From Erysipelotrichaceae bacterium (lineage in GTDB: Bacteria > Bacillota_I > Bacilli_A > Erysipelotrichales > Erysipelotrichaceae): a stretch of DNA of 22,435 bases. The notes beneath the pieces were generated by a model. It had not been told where the DNA came from, searched no databases, and worked only from the letters and a program-made list of their open reading frames with translations. Below, piece after piece: positions 7,108 to 15,956 of the stretch. Within the stretch, counting starts at the first letter, position 1; each line of letters starts with the position of its first letter. Both the position numbers and the translations under genes were made by a program. Location of the stretch: the NCBI GenBank assembly GCA_900754715.1, contig CAAEDX010000226.1:1-22435 (forward strand). Direction: 5' to 3'.

Positions 7108-7326
7108 TTATCGCACATGCTTGCGATAAGCTTTCATCACTGTAGATCTCATAATAGTCATAGGAAGTTCTGCATCTCCCACACGGATATAAGAACCTCT
7201 TGCTTTCCCAGCTCCTGCATAATAACACGGTCTTTCTGTAACATCCACTGAAGGAATCTCTGCGCTGCAAAGCGTAACGCCCATAAATTCAGCCGAGATA
7301 AATACCGCACGGAACAGAGGCACCAT
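7108..7326 (-). pseudogene. Frameshifted remnant of an AlbA_2 (Schlafen-type) ATP-binding protein gene
   Basis: Minus-strand translation from 7326 gives ERPCYYAGAGKARGSYIRVG, then DAELPMT, the typical tail of the AlbA_2 nucleic-acid-binding domain. After PMT the frame ends in unrelated residues, while the adjacent frame continues with YDYYEIYSDESLSQACAI, the expected next element (PMT-x-YEIYS). A frameshift near 7160 is therefore likely. The N-terminal half of the domain and the C-terminal ATPase part are absent, and no ribosome binding site precedes the fragment. It is a relic, not a functional gene. Confidence 0.6.
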
Positions 7327-7526
7327 CTGATTGCATTATTATGTTACCTTCTTTTGCAAGCCTTGCAGATCATATACACCGACCGGACGGAAATCTTCTT
7401 GTTTTAGCATGCCAGACCGCCATCTTGATCAGAAAAGCTGAAGAGGGTATCATACAGCCGCCTGGGGCAGCCTTTACTTCTACGTTTTGTTTTTCTGCTT
7501 AGCGTTCATAAATTGATCCATGAGAT
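7327..7526. other. Gene-free stretch between dusB and the AlbA_2 remnant
   Basis: No credible gene is seen. The minus strand contains only short frames, including a 23-codon one ending LQGLQKKVT, which may be another coding relic. No intrinsic terminator with a U-tract was found after dusB, so the housekeeping operon has no obvious end here. Confidence 0.4.
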
Positions 7527-8513
7527 TCACTGACATAACTGTCTGGCGTAATCGCCGAGGATCTGGTCAAATTCATCGTAAGTGCAAACTCTGGCCAGAC
7601 GGTCTTTGACGGGATGGCTGCCAGGCAGTCCCTTGATATACCACGTGGCATGGCCGCGCATTTCTTTCATGCCGATGTTCTCGCCTTTGAGCGCGCACAG
7701 GCGCTGTGCGTGTTCGCGGGCGATCTTGAAGCGTTCTGCGATGGGGACCGGCGGCAGCTGTTCTCCTGTCTCCAGCATATGCGCGCACTGCGCGATGAGC
7801 CAGGGATCACCGAGCACGCCGCGGCCGATGGCCACGGCATCGCAGCCGGTCTCTTGAAACATTCTCTGCATATCGGCCACGCTGCGCACATCGCCGTTGC
7901 CGATGACCGGGATGCTTACTGCCTGTTTGACTTGTCGGATGATGTCCCAGTCGGCCTTTCCTTCATACATCTGTGCCCTGGTGCGGCCATGCACGCAGAT
8001 GGCGGCAGCCCCCGCCTGCTCCATGCGTCTGGCCATATCTACCGCGTTGATGTGGGCGCTGTCAAACCCGGCGCGGATCTTGACCGTCACTGGTTTCTCC
8101 ACGGCCGCGACGACGGCCTTGACCAGCTGCTGCGCATGATCAGGCTCTTTCATGAGCGCGCTGCCCGCATGCGCCTTGATGACCTTGTTCACCGGACAAC
8201 CCATATTGATGTCGATGATGTCGCAGGCGCTGTGCTGATCGAGCAGTCTGGCCGCATAGACCATCGTATCGATATCATGGCCGAAGATCTGCATGCTTAC
8301 CGGATGCTCGTCTTCCATGACCTGGGTCATGTGCACCGTGCGCGCATTGTCATAATACAGCGCTTTGTCAGAGACCATCTCAGCACAGACGAGACCGGCG
8401 CCGAAGCGGCGGCAGATCCCGCGAAAAGCGATATTGGAAACACCGGCCATCGGCGCGATCACCAGACGGTTATCCAGCCGAACCTTGCCGATCTGCCATT
8501 CAGTTTCGCGCAT
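7527..8513 (-). CDS. dusB: tRNA-dihydrouridine synthase
   Basis: A 328-residue FMN enzyme that reduces uridines in the D-loop of tRNA with NADPH. The N-terminal TIM barrel opens with LVIAPMAGVSNIAFR. The catalytic cysteine is Cys106 in DINMGCPVNK, followed by AGSALM, then VKIRAGFD, CVHGRTRAQMYEG and IGNGDV with GRGVLGDPWL for FMN phosphate binding. Length matches DusB. ATG 8513 has GAGG close upstream and overlaps the end of hslO by 14 bases, so translation is coupled. The open frame extending to 8597 lies inside hslO in another frame and is rejected. It is the last gene of the tilS-hpt-ftsH-hslO-dusB operon, a linkage known from other Bacillota. Confidence 0.93.
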   Translation of the reverse strand: MRETEWQIGKVRLDNRLVIAPMAGVSNIAFRGICRRFGAGLVCAEMVSDKALYYDNARTVHMTQVMEDEHPVSMQIFGHDIDTMVYAARLLDQHSACDIIDINMGCPVNKVIKAHAGSALMKEPDHAQQLVKAVVAAVEKPVTVKIRAGFDSAHINAVDMARRMEQAGAAAICVHGRTRAQMYEGKADWDIIRQVKQAVSIPVIGNGDVRSVADMQRMFQETGCDAVAIGRGVLGDPWLIAQCAHMLETGEQLPPVPIAERFKIAREHAQRLCALKGENIGMKEMRGHATWYIKGLPGSHPVKDRLARVCTYDEFDQILGDYARQLCQ

Positions 8514-9390
8514 AGGCCTCGATGAATCTTTCCAGGTCGCGCAATTCTTCTTCGCTGAAGTGATAGCGCTCGTTGCAGAAATTGCAGGTGATCTCACAGC
8601 CGTGGTCTTCTTCGATCATCTTCATCCGCTCTTCCTTGCTCAGCGTCGTCAGCACGCGCTTCATGGTCGCCTTTGAGCAATGACACTTGAAGCAGATGTC
8701 CTGGGAAGAGAGGATCTTCACATCATCGAACATCTCGTGCAGGATCTCCTCGAGGGAATCTTTGTCCCTGATCAAAGTGGACATCGGCTGCAGCCTGCCG
8801 AGCACTTCCTCGCATTTACGGATATCGTCTTCGGTCGCGTCCGGCATCATCTGCACGATCAGGCCGCCGGCGGAGATGATGTGGTTGTCGGTATCGACAA
8901 GCACGCCGACGCTGACCGCCGAAGGGGTCTGCTCGCTCACGGTGAAATAGTAGGCGAAATCATCGCCGATCTCGCCGCTTTGCAGTTCCACGGTACCGGA
9001 CCAGTTTTCCTTCATGCCCAGATCCTTGATGACTTCCAATGTGCCTTCTTTGCCGACTGCGATGCCTACGGCCAGCTTGCCGGTATCATTGTATTGATAA
9101 TGCACATGCGGATTGGAGACAAAGCCGCGCACGTGTCCGTCGCAATAAGCATCGACGAGCACCGTGCCGATCGGGCCGCCGCCATTGATGCGGATGGTCA
9201 GCTGCTCTTTGTCACTCTTGAGCATGCTTCCCATCATGGACCCAACGCTCAGTGTCCTTCCCAGGGCAGCTGCGGCCGTCGGCCACAAGTCAAAGCGCTG
9301 TCTGGCTTCCTCTACGAGCGCAGTAGAAGAACAGATGTATACGCGCACATGTTCATCGCATGCGACAGCTTTTAACAGATAGTCTTTCAT
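8500..9390 (-). CDS. hslO: Redox-regulated chaperone Hsp33
   Basis: A 296-residue holdase that is activated when oxidants release zinc from its C-terminal cysteines. Residues 1-180 form the substrate/dimer domain (NGGGPIGTVLVDAYCDGHVRGF). The redox switch is visible as Cys236-x-Cys238 and Cys269-x-x-Cys272, the complete CxC...CxxC set. ATG 9390 is chosen because AGGAGG lies seven bases upstream; the alternative ATG 9396 would be only one base from that site. It lies 46 bases after ftsH, with a hairpin in the gap, and overlaps dusB. Usual length for the family. Confidence 0.95.
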   Translation of the reverse strand: MKDYLLKAVACDEHVRVYICSSTALVEEARQRFDLWPTAAAALGRTLSVGSMMGSMLKSDKEQLTIRINGGGPIGTVLVDAYCDGHVRGFVSNPHVHYQYNDTGKLAVGIAVGKEGTLEVIKDLGMKENWSGTVELQSGEIGDDFAYYFTVSEQTPSAVSVGVLVDTDNHIISAGGLIVQMMPDATEDDIRKCEEVLGRLQPMSTLIRDKDSLEEILHEMFDDVKILSSQDICFKCHCSKATMKRVLTTLSKEERMKMIEEDHGCEITCNFCNERYHFSEEELRDLERFIEAYARN

Positions 9391-9418
9391 ATGCATTCCT
9401 CCTTGGCACAACAGCAAG

Positions 9419-9446
9419 AAAGAGATAATCGCGTGATTATCTCTTG
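9419..9446 (-). terminator. Hairpin at the ftsH stop codon (weak terminator or processing site)
   Basis: AGAGATAATC and GATTATCTCT pair perfectly around a four-base loop (9421-9444), and the ftsH stop codon at 9437-9439 lies within the stem. On the minus strand the hairpin is followed by a pyrimidine-rich TTTCTTGCTG rather than a clean U-run. It may partly terminate or stabilise the ftsH message before hslO. Confidence 0.45.
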
Positions 9447-11434
9447 GTCAATTCTTTCAGCGCAGCTTCCATCTCTTCTTCAGAGACATCCTGCTGCGGT
9501 CCATTGTCATCCGCCTTTGGCGTTTCCTCATCCAAAGCAGCATCCTGTGCAGCTTCAGTCTTTGTTTCCGCTTCCGGCTCGGCCGTCTCCTGCGCCGTCT
9601 TGGCAGCTTCTTCTTCCGGAGAGGTCATCGTGCCATACTGCACGAGATTCTGGATCTGTTCCTTGGTGAGGGTCTCTTCCTCAAACAGCGTCTTGGCGAT
9701 CAGATCGAGCAGATCGCGGTTTTCTGATAAGATGCGCTTGCAGTCTTCGTAGCACTCATCCACGATCTTGCGCACTTCCTTGTCGATCTCTGCCGCTACA
9801 CCGGCTGAATAGTTGTTGCCGTTGTTGTAATCACGGCCCAGGAAGACATTGCCCTGGGGATCCGCATACTGGATCGGACCCAGTGAAGACATGCCGAATA
9901 CGCGCACCATCGCTTTGGCGATCTTGGTGATCTTCTCGATATCGTTGACCGCACCAGCGCTGATCTCGCCGAATACGAGCTCTTCCGCTACCCGGCCGCC
10001 CAGCAGTCCAGTGATCTGCGCCATGTATTCCCGCTTGCGGTGGAAATACTTTTCTTCGCGCGGGGTCATCAGGTTATACCCGCCAGCGTCGCCGCGCGGG
10101 ATGATCGTGACTTTCTGCACCATGTCGGCGTCCTTGAGCTTGATGCCGATCACGGCATGTCCGGCCTCATGGTAAGAGACCAGACGTTTATCGTCGTCGT
10201 TGTATTTCTTGGATTTCTTGGCCGGACCCATCATGACGCGGTCGATGGCTTCATCCAGATCATCCATGGTGATCAGCTTGCGCTTGTCACGCACGGCCAG
10301 GATAGCGCCTTCGTTCAGCACGTTTTCCAGGTCCGCGCCGGAGAAGCCCGGCGTGCGCTGAGCTAAGCTTTCCAGCGAGATATCCTTGGCCAGCTTCTTA
10401 TTGCGGGCATGCACGCGCAGGATGGCCTCACGCCCCTTCTTATCCGGCAGATTCACCGTGATCTGGCGGTCAAAGCGGCCGCTTCTGAGCAGTGCCGGGT
10501 CAAGCACATCAGGACGGTTTGTCGCCGCGATGATGACGATGCCTTTGTTTTCGCCCATGCCGTCCATTTCGACGAGCAGCTGGTTCAGCGTCTGTTCGCG
10601 CTCATCGTTGCCGCCGCCCATGCCGGCGCCGCGCTGACGGCCTACGGCATCGATCTCATCGATGAAGACGATGCAGGGCGCAGCCTGCTGCGCCTTCTTG
10701 AACATGTCTCGCACACGGCTGGCGCCGGTACCGACGAACATCTCGACAAAGTCAGAACCGCTGATGGAGAAGAACGGCACATCCGCTTCTCCTGCCACTG
10801 CCTTTGCCAGCAAAGTCTTGCCGGTTCCCGGCGGACCGACCATGAGCAGTCCCTTCGGGATCCGCGCGCCCATGTCGGTAAATTGTTTCGGATTTTTCAG
10901 ATAGTCGATGATCTCACGTACTTCTTCTTTTTCCTCGTCGCAGCCGGCCACGTCCTTGAAGCGGACCTTGACATTCGACTGGATCTTCGCCCTGGATTTG
11001 GCAAAATCAAACGCTTTGTTATTGCCGCCGGCATTCATCTTGGAAAAGAACAGGAAAAACAAGCCGACCATCAGCAGCACCGGAAGCAGGCTGACCAGGA
11101 TGTTCACGAACTGGTTCTCACGGTTAGGATCGGTGACTCTAAGCGTCGCATCATCACCGCCCAGCGTCTCTGTCAGCCACTTGATGTTTTCATCCGTATT
11201 GGGGACGCTGACCGTAAAGCTGCGTGTTCCTCGGTCGGAATCATAGATTCCCTGTACGTCAATGACTGTCGTGCCCACGGAAATGGAAGCTTCCTGGATA
11301 TCCATGTTTTCCGCTTCCTGCATGAATGTGGAATAATCCATATTTTCCGTCCGGCTGTCATTGCTGAAGATGATCAGTGAGGCCAGGATTATGATCACCA
11401 ATGCGTAAGGCAGGTAATTCATCCATTTTTTCAT
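9437..11434 (-). CDS. ftsH: ATP-dependent membrane zinc metalloprotease FtsH
   Basis: A 665-residue AAA+ protease that extracts and degrades membrane and regulatory proteins. Transmembrane helix 1 is at about residues 7-24, then a roughly 85-residue extracytoplasmic domain, and helix 2 at about 110-130. The AAA module has Walker A GPPGTGKT (200-207), Walker B VFIDEID (256-262) and the second region of homology with [17 protein letters not shown]. The zinc site is HEAGH (422-426), with the third ligand Asp498 in AGAVNDIE. A glutamate/alanine-rich acidic tail closes the protein. A TTG at 11443 opens the frame, but ATG 11434 fits the AGGAGG site ten bases upstream. It lies 30 bases after hpt, in the classical Bacillota order. 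Confidence 0.97.
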   Translation of the reverse strand: MKKWMNYLPYALVIIILASLIIFSNDSRTENMDYSTFMQEAENMDIQEASISVGTTVIDVQGIYDSDRGTRSFTVSVPNTDENIKWLTETLGGDDATLRVTDPNRENQFVNILVSLLPVLLMVGLFFLFFSKMNAGGNNKAFDFAKSRAKIQSNVKVRFKDVAGCDEEKEEVREIIDYLKNPKQFTDMGARIPKGLLMVGPPGTGKTLLAKAVAGEADVPFFSISGSDFVEMFVGTGASRVRDMFKKAQQAAPCIVFIDEIDAVGRQRGAGMGGGNDEREQTLNQLLVEMDGMGENKGIVIIAATNRPDVLDPALLRSGRFDRQITVNLPDKKGREAILRVHARNKKLAKDISLESLAQRTPGFSGADLENVLNEGAILAVRDKRKLITMDDLDEAIDRVMMGPAKKSKKYNDDDKRLVSYHEAGHAVIGIKLKDADMVQKVTIIPRGDAGGYNLMTPREEKYFHRKREYMAQITGLLGGRVAEELVFGEISAGAVNDIEKITKIAKAMVRVFGMSSLGPIQYADPQGNVFLGRDYNNGNNYSAGVAAEIDKEVRKIVDECYEDCKRILSENRDLLDLIAKTLFEEETLTKEQIQNLVQYGTMTSPEEEAAKTAQETAEPEAETKTEAAQDAALDEETPKADDNGPQQDVSEEEMEAALKELTKR

Positions 11435-11464
11435 TTTCTTCAAACCTCCTCTGCGCTGCAGTAG

Positions 11465-12010
11465 TTATCTGTTTTCGTACACCTGTGGCTTCAGCACCCC
11501 GATATAGGGCAGATTGCGATATTTCTGGTCATAATCCAGACCATATCCCACCACAAATTCGTTGGGGATCTCAAAGCCGACGTAATCGGCCTGGATCTCG
11601 ATCACCCGGCGTGAAGGTTTGTCCAGCAGTGAAACGATCTTCACCTCCGCCGCGCCTTTATGCAGCAGCAGCTTCTTCACTTCTTTCAGCGTCCGTCCGG
11701 TGTCTACGATATCCTCCACCAGCAGGATCGATTCGCCCTTGACCGATTTGTCCAGATCCTTGTTGATCTTCACATCTCCTACAGATTCTGCGCCGTCATA
11801 GCTGGAGACATCCATGAAATCGATCTCGATCTCCAGATCGATGTGTTTCATGATCTCTGCGAGAAAGGGAACGCTTCCCTTCAGCAATCCCACGACGACA
11901 GGTGTGATGCCCGCGCTGCGATAGTCTTGCGTAATGGCTGCGCCAAGCTCTTTGCTTCGTGTTATGATTTCTTCTTCTGTTACCAGAATTCGTTCTATTA
12001 CGTCATTCAT
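11465..12010 (-). CDS. hpt: Hypoxanthine-guanine phosphoribosyltransferase
   Basis: A 181-residue cytoplasmic salvage enzyme that joins hypoxanthine or guanine to PRPP to give IMP or GMP. The PRPP loop appears as [13 protein letters not shown] (about residues 97-109). The flexible loop region [12 protein letters not shown], an early [12 protein letters not shown] that binds pyrophosphate, and the base-binding [18 protein letters not shown] are all present. ATG 12010 has GGGAGG eight bases upstream. The frame extension to 12043 overlaps the tilS stop and lacks a site. It lies 29 bases downstream of tilS, as in Bacillus. Confidence 0.96.
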   Translation of the reverse strand: MNDVIERILVTEEEIITRSKELGAAITQDYRSAGITPVVVGLLKGSVPFLAEIMKHIDLEIEIDFMDVSSYDGAESVGDVKINKDLDKSVKGESILLVEDIVDTGRTLKEVKKLLLHKGAAEVKIVSLLDKPSRRVIEIQADYVGFEIPNEFVVGYGLDYDQKYRNLPYIGVLKPQVYENR

Positions 12011-12039
12011 TCTATAATCCTCCCAGCACGGAACAACAA

Positions 12040-13263
12040 TCATTGTAACATAAATACAGTGGGATTGGCAGAAAAATGTGCAATATCACAGCCGATTTGC
12101 GGCACGAAGATCACATCGCCGCGCGCGTTTTCCATGACCGGCCATGCTTTGCGCTGCGCCATGGGGATATGCCGGTCGATGAACCAGCGATGGATCCGCT
12201 TGCGGCCGATGCGCAGCCGGATAAGATCGCCTTCCCGCACATTGCGCACCCGCAAGGGAAAGTCATCCGCAGTGAGCGTCACGCCCTCGATGACCCGTCC
12301 GCTTGACGCGAAACGGAAATAAGGCGTTGAGGCCCCATAAAGTGCCTGCACAGAATCATAGACATAGCAATAGCCGCACGTTTCTATTCTGGCCACGCTC
12401 AGCCTGGTATATTCCCGGTTCAGCTGCCATTCTTGATCGAGCCTGCGGCTCCATTGCGGACGGCCGCTATGCAGCTGTCTGCACAGATCCTGAAGCGCGG
12501 CGGCCGAAAGCGCGATCTGACAGCGTTCCAGGATCCACTGCTGCAAGAGCCATCCCGGGTCATCCTGCGCAAGCAATGGGCCGATCTCATGGTCCCATGT
12601 GCGAAGGAACTGCGCCGCCCGCTCACGGCGCGCTTGCAGCCGCGCGTTGTCGACGCTGATCTGTTCGAGCAGCCTGCTTCGCTGCGCCGCATCCAAGGGC
12701 GCGATGAGATGATGCCGCACCCGGTTGCGCTGATAGTCATCAGCAGCATTGGACTCATCATCCCCGAATGCGATCCCGGCTGACAAACAATACGCGCGCA
12801 GCTGGGCCCGCGTGTGATCCAGCAGCGGGCGGATCACACGCACTCCATGCAGCACGGTATCCGCCTGCAGGCCATAGTGCTGCGGGACGCTGCCGCGCTG
12901 TTTCTGCATCACATAGGTTTCCAGCACATCATCCTGCTGATGCGCGACGAGCACGCCGCTGAGCGAATAGCGCTGGCAAAGCGACGCAAAGAACGCATAG
13001 CGCTCCCGGCGCGCCTCTGCCTGGAAGTTCTTCCCCGCGCGGTTTTCGGCCCGCAGGCAGTGAAACGGGATGCCATGGATATGGCAGTATGCTTCGCAAA
13101 GACGCTGATCGCGCATCGCGCTTTCCCGCTTATGGTAATTGACATGTGCGGCATGAAGCCGGATCCCGCTGCTGCGACAGATATCAAGCATCGCCATGGA
13201 GTCCGCTCCGCCGCTTACTGCGGCCAGCCAGACCCCTTTTTTCAGCTGTTCCATTTTTTCCAT
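12040..13263 (-). CDS. tilS: tRNA(Ile)-lysidine synthase
   Basis: A 407-residue ATP-dependent enzyme that turns C34 of the CAU-anticodon isoleucine tRNA into lysidine, so that it reads AUA. The PP-loop motif SGGADS is at residues 17-22. It is followed by [29 protein letters not shown] and the [11 protein letters not shown] block, then a TilS substrate-binding/C-terminal region. Length is at the short end of the family. The ATG at 13263 sits six bases after a TATAAT box and has no ribosome binding site, so the transcript is probably leaderless. ATG 13254 (residue 4) is an alternative start but lacks a convincing site too. It is the first gene of the operon running to dusB. Confidence 0.93.
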   Translation of the reverse strand: MEKMEQLKKGVWLAAVSGGADSMAMLDICRSSGIRLHAAHVNYHKRESAMRDQRLCEAYCHIHGIPFHCLRAENRAGKNFQAEARRERYAFFASLCQRYSLSGVLVAHQQDDVLETYVMQKQRGSVPQHYGLQADTVLHGVRVIRPLLDHTRAQLRAYCLSAGIAFGDDESNAADDYQRNRVRHHLIAPLDAAQRSRLLEQISVDNARLQARRERAAQFLRTWDHEIGPLLAQDDPGWLLQQWILERCQIALSAAALQDLCRQLHSGRPQWSRRLDQEWQLNREYTRLSVARIETCGYCYVYDSVQALYGASTPYFRFASSGRVIEGVTLTADDFPLRVRNVREGDLIRLRIGRKRIHRWFIDRHIPMAQRKAWPVMENARGDVIFVPQIGCDIAHFSANPTVFMLQ

Positions 13264-13269
13264 GGAAGT

Positions 13270-13298
13270 ATTATAGTACAGCGTGATCGTTTAAGCAA
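13270..13298 (-). promoter_or_regulatory. Sigma-A promoter of the tilS operon
   Basis: Minus strand: -35 TTGCTT (13298-13293), 17-base spacer, perfect -10 TATAAT (13275-13270). Only six bases separate the -10 from the tilS ATG at 13263, which places transcription initiation at or next to the start codon. Confidence 0.72.
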
Positions 13299-13314
13299 TC
13301 CTGTTGCATGGCAA

Positions 13315-13352
13315 TAAAAAAGGTGCCTGGCAGCCATGCTGCCTTCACACCT
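13315..13352 (-). terminator. Intrinsic terminator of the spoIIE-like gene
   Basis: Minus strand: AGGTGTGAAGGCAGC, loop ATG, GCTGCC-AG-GCACCT, then six T. It overlaps the stop codon of the phosphatase gene and insulates it from the tilS promoter immediately downstream. Confidence 0.85.
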
Positions 13353-15201
13353 CATGTCTTTCCACCTTTAATATGGCAACCGTCGAATCATCTTCCCGCT
13401 GCCGGCATCGCAGCCTGTGCAGCAATTCCTCAAGCTCTCCGCGCGCATCTTTTCCTTCCTGTCTGGCTCGTGCCCATTCCACGATCTCCTGGGGATGGAT
13501 GCCATCGCTGAACATGATGAGCGCATCGCCTTCCTGCAGCTGCAGCCGGAAGCAGTCCGGCTGGATCTCCTCTACGATGCCGATAGGCAGCGATCTGCCA
13601 TGCAGGCGGATCAGCTCATGGCCGCGCAGCAGCAGCGTGGGGCAGGCCGCCGATTTCACCAGATAAGCGCTGCCCTTATGCGTATCGACACAGACAGCGT
13701 CCAAGGTCGCGTACGTATCGCTGTGCACCAGCTGATTGATGGTGCGTACCGCGCGAGATGGATCCATGCCGCTGACGATCATCCGCTGAAAGATGCCGCT
13801 GACCAGCGAAGAGCTCTCGGCGGCCTTGCACCCATTGCCCATCCCATCCGAGATCGTGCAAAGCGTATAGGAGCCATAGCGAAACAGCGAACATGTGTCG
13901 CCATTCTCCCCTTTGGCGGCCGCAATGCTCTCACAGGCGCCATCGACCTTCAGCTTCGGCGCGGACGTAGCGACAAAGCGTGTGGACCGGCAAAGCCATC
14001 TGCTGTCTGCCATGTGCGTGAGCCGAAAGCTGCAATGAAACAGCGTGCCCAGCAAAGGCAGCAGCGTGCTCTCCATCTCTTTCGCGCTGACGCGGCCGAT
14101 CTCACCTTCGACCTGAACCTCTCCTTCAAACAAGCAGCTGATGTTCAGCGAATGCACCTCGAACTGATAGCCTTCCAGGATCTCACGCAGATGCTTTTCA
14201 TCCATCTGCTCATGGTCATCGAACAGCTCTCTGGACAGCTGTTCCACTCCTTCTGCCATCTGAAACAGCAATGCCGCGTCCTCATGAGCGTGCTGGCGGT
14301 AAAACTGTGCCATCGAATGGAAGATGCCGGAGAAATTCTGCAAGCGGCGGCGCAGCTGCTGTTTCTCATCTTGTCCCTGCATCGAATGGGCCAGCGGCCG
14401 TTTGCGCGCCTGAAATAGATGGATGAGGAAAAAGGTCAGGATGCATGCGGCGGCCGCGGCCAGTTCCTGCCAGTCCGGATGCTGCAAGACAACGATGACC
14501 AGATAAAGCAGCGCCTTGCTCTCGAAACGGATCGGACCGGCACGAAACAGCAGCAGGCCCAGCGCGCTCAGCAGCGGAAAATGCGGTTCGCATACCCGCA
14601 TCATCAGCAGCAGCGTCAGCGCGGCATGGGGCGAGCATGCTGAGACAGCCGCCAGGGAAGCCGCCACGGCAGCGATCAGCTCCTGTTCTGGAAAAAGCTG
14701 ACCGCAGAATAAATAAAGGGAAACGATCAGCGTCCCTTTCCATACATCATTGTTCCACCATGCATTGCGGATCCACGCGTCTTTCTCATACTGCTCTCCA
14801 TACAGAACGATCAGCAGCATCATCATCGCGATGATCTGCGCGGCATCCTGCATCTGGATGACAAAAGGAAACTGCATGGCGATATTGATCAGCGTCAGCC
14901 ACAGCGACAAGCGGTGCGCTGAGCGGACACATTGCACCAGCAAGAAAAAGATCAGGATGCCAAGCAAGGTCAGATAAGCCGTGGACACTGAAAGCGCGCC
15001 GAGAAAGAGGACGTGGGAAAACAGAAAGAACAGGAGCGCTCGGCGGTTATGCAGATATCCATAAGTAAGGAAGGGAAACAGCATCAGATACTGAAAGTGC
15101 AGCGGCAGGAATGCGCAGAACACGCCGGCGCACAGATACACGATGATCTCCAGATTCATGTGAAGGCCCACGGCGGGATCCTTCATCGCTGTCTTTTCCA
15201 C
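13345..15201 (-). CDS. spoIIE: Membrane-bound SpoIIE-type PP2C phosphatase
   Basis: A 618-residue serine phosphatase. Residues about 15-265 are strongly hydrophobic with roughly ten membrane helices. A linker with a coiled-coil-like region follows (280-345), then the phosphatase domain. Its metal-binding acids are seen in GENGDTCS (Asp435), ISDGMGNGCKAAESSS (Asp452), MFSDGIHP (Asp566) and EDDSTVAIL (604-605). In Bacillus, SpoIIE dephosphorylates SpoIIAA to activate sigma-F, and its gene lies upstream of tilS as here. The protein is about 200 residues shorter than the Bacillus one. The start is GTG 15201 with AGAGGTGAT just upstream. No spoIIA genes are in the window, so its role in sporulation is inferred. 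Confidence 0.85.
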   Translation of the reverse strand: MEKTAMKDPAVGLHMNLEIIVYLCAGVFCAFLPLHFQYLMLFPFLTYGYLHNRRALLFFLFSHVLFLGALSVSTAYLTLLGILIFFLLVQCVRSAHRLSLWLTLINIAMQFPFVIQMQDAAQIIAMMMLLIVLYGEQYEKDAWIRNAWWNNDVWKGTLIVSLYLFCGQLFPEQELIAAVAASLAAVSACSPHAALTLLLMMRVCEPHFPLLSALGLLLFRAGPIRFESKALLYLVIVVLQHPDWQELAAAAACILTFFLIHLFQARKRPLAHSMQGQDEKQQLRRRLQNFSGIFHSMAQFYRQHAHEDAALLFQMAEGVEQLSRELFDDHEQMDEKHLREILEGYQFEVHSLNISCLFEGEVQVEGEIGRVSAKEMESTLLPLLGTLFHCSFRLTHMADSRWLCRSTRFVATSAPKLKVDGACESIAAAKGENGDTCSLFRYGSYTLCTISDGMGNGCKAAESSSLVSGIFQRMIVSGMDPSRAVRTINQLVHSDTYATLDAVCVDTHKGSAYLVKSAACPTLLLRGHELIRLHGRSLPIGIVEEIQPDCFRLQLQEGDALIMFSDGIHPQEIVEWARARQEGKDARGELEELLHRLRCRQREDDSTVAILKVERHEV

Positions 15202-15270
15202 AGCATCACCTCTTGTACTTTATTGTAAGAAGCGCGGCATTCGAAGGCTGTCGGAATATGCGGGTATTCT

Positions 15271-15834
15271 TTATCCGATCACCTGACGCATGCGGGCACG
15301 GATCTTCTGGAAGAGCGGGCCGCTGCGGTCGATATGCGCTTTCACATCGATGATGCGGGCCGTATTGATAAACTTACAGTCATTGAGAAATAGCGTCGAC
15401 TGCTTATTGAGCCCATCGATATGCGGCATTCGCATCAGATGACGCTTGCCCCGGGGATTATCGTGCTCATCATATGCCTGCTGCGCGGCGCTCGGATTGC
15501 CGCTCATCGGGATGACGAACGCCTTGCCATGAAACAGCTTCATGATGATGCCGAAGTGCTGAAAGCCGATCTCACACTGATAGGCATCAGCGCCGAAATC
15601 GATGAAGCAGATATCGCCGACCCGCACCTCGACCCCCAGCGACGTACAGGAATACAGATGCTGGCGTTCCTCCAGATTGGCCTCAGAGATCAGCCGCTCT
15701 GCCTGCTCCTTCTGATTCATCGTGCTGAAGCTGCGGGAGCGCTGACGCAGGAAAGACTCCATGATGCCCTGCATCTCCTGGATCTGAAGCTCACTGCCGT
15801 TTTTGATCCGCGTGTATAATGTTCTTACATCCAT
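15271..15834 (-). CDS. PemK/MazF-like domain protein
   Basis: A 187-residue soluble protein. The first 65 residues are helical and charged. From about residue 68 the chain shows the MazF-type barrel pattern: VRVGDICFIDFG, then FGIIMKLFHGKAFVIPMSGN, an inserted basic loop (RGKRHLMRM), STLFLNDCKFINTARIIDV and a C-terminal helix. MazF toxins start with a similar GDI-x-x-xDF segment and contain a Q-K-STL or Q-x-R block. ATG 15834 has AGGAGG seven bases upstream; an in-frame TTG at 15837 is less likely. No antitoxin-sized gene adjoins it, so it is not a typical toxin module. It may be a domesticated relative; activity unknown. Confidence 0.6.
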   Translation of the reverse strand: MDVRTLYTRIKNGSELQIQEMQGIMESFLRQRSRSFSTMNQKEQAERLISEANLEERQHLYSCTSLGVEVRVGDICFIDFGADAYQCEIGFQHFGIIMKLFHGKAFVIPMSGNPSAAQQAYDEHDNPRGKRHLMRMPHIDGLNKQSTLFLNDCKFINTARIIDVKAHIDRSGPLFQKIRARMRQVIG

Positions 15835-15927
15835 CAAGATTCCTCCTTTTCATCTCCCTTATACGCAAGATGCATTCGAAATCCCTAATCACCACTAACA
15901 GTATTTCCGCAGATCGCGCTTCCCATA

Positions 15928-15956
15928 CAAAAATAAAGCATGCGCTCACATGCTTT
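15928..15956 (-). terminator. Intrinsic terminator of niaR
   Basis: Minus strand: AAAGCATG, six-base loop, CATGCTTT, then ATTTTTG. The stop codon of niaR lies in the loop region, so termination is immediate. Confidence 0.75.

Noticed and set aside
7470..7526. A 13-codon minus-strand frame (M-D-Q-F-M-N-A-K...) after dusB
   Set aside because: It is too short, has no clear ribosome site and no recognisable product.
7614..8525. Long plus-strand open frame of 303 codons
   Set aside because: It is antisense to dusB, a gene with clear homology.
10409..11380. Long plus-strand open frame of 323 codons
   Set aside because: It is antisense to ftsH, rich in His, Asp and Arg as is typical for shadow frames, and has no ribosome site.
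13417..14418. Long plus-strand open frame of 333 codons
   Set aside because: It is antisense to the SpoIIE-type phosphatase gene and its translation has no family features; codon bias of the real gene keeps the opposite frame open.
15235..15262. Small inverted repeat GAATA/TATTC after the PemK-like gene
   Set aside because: A five-base stem with no U-run is not enough for a terminator.
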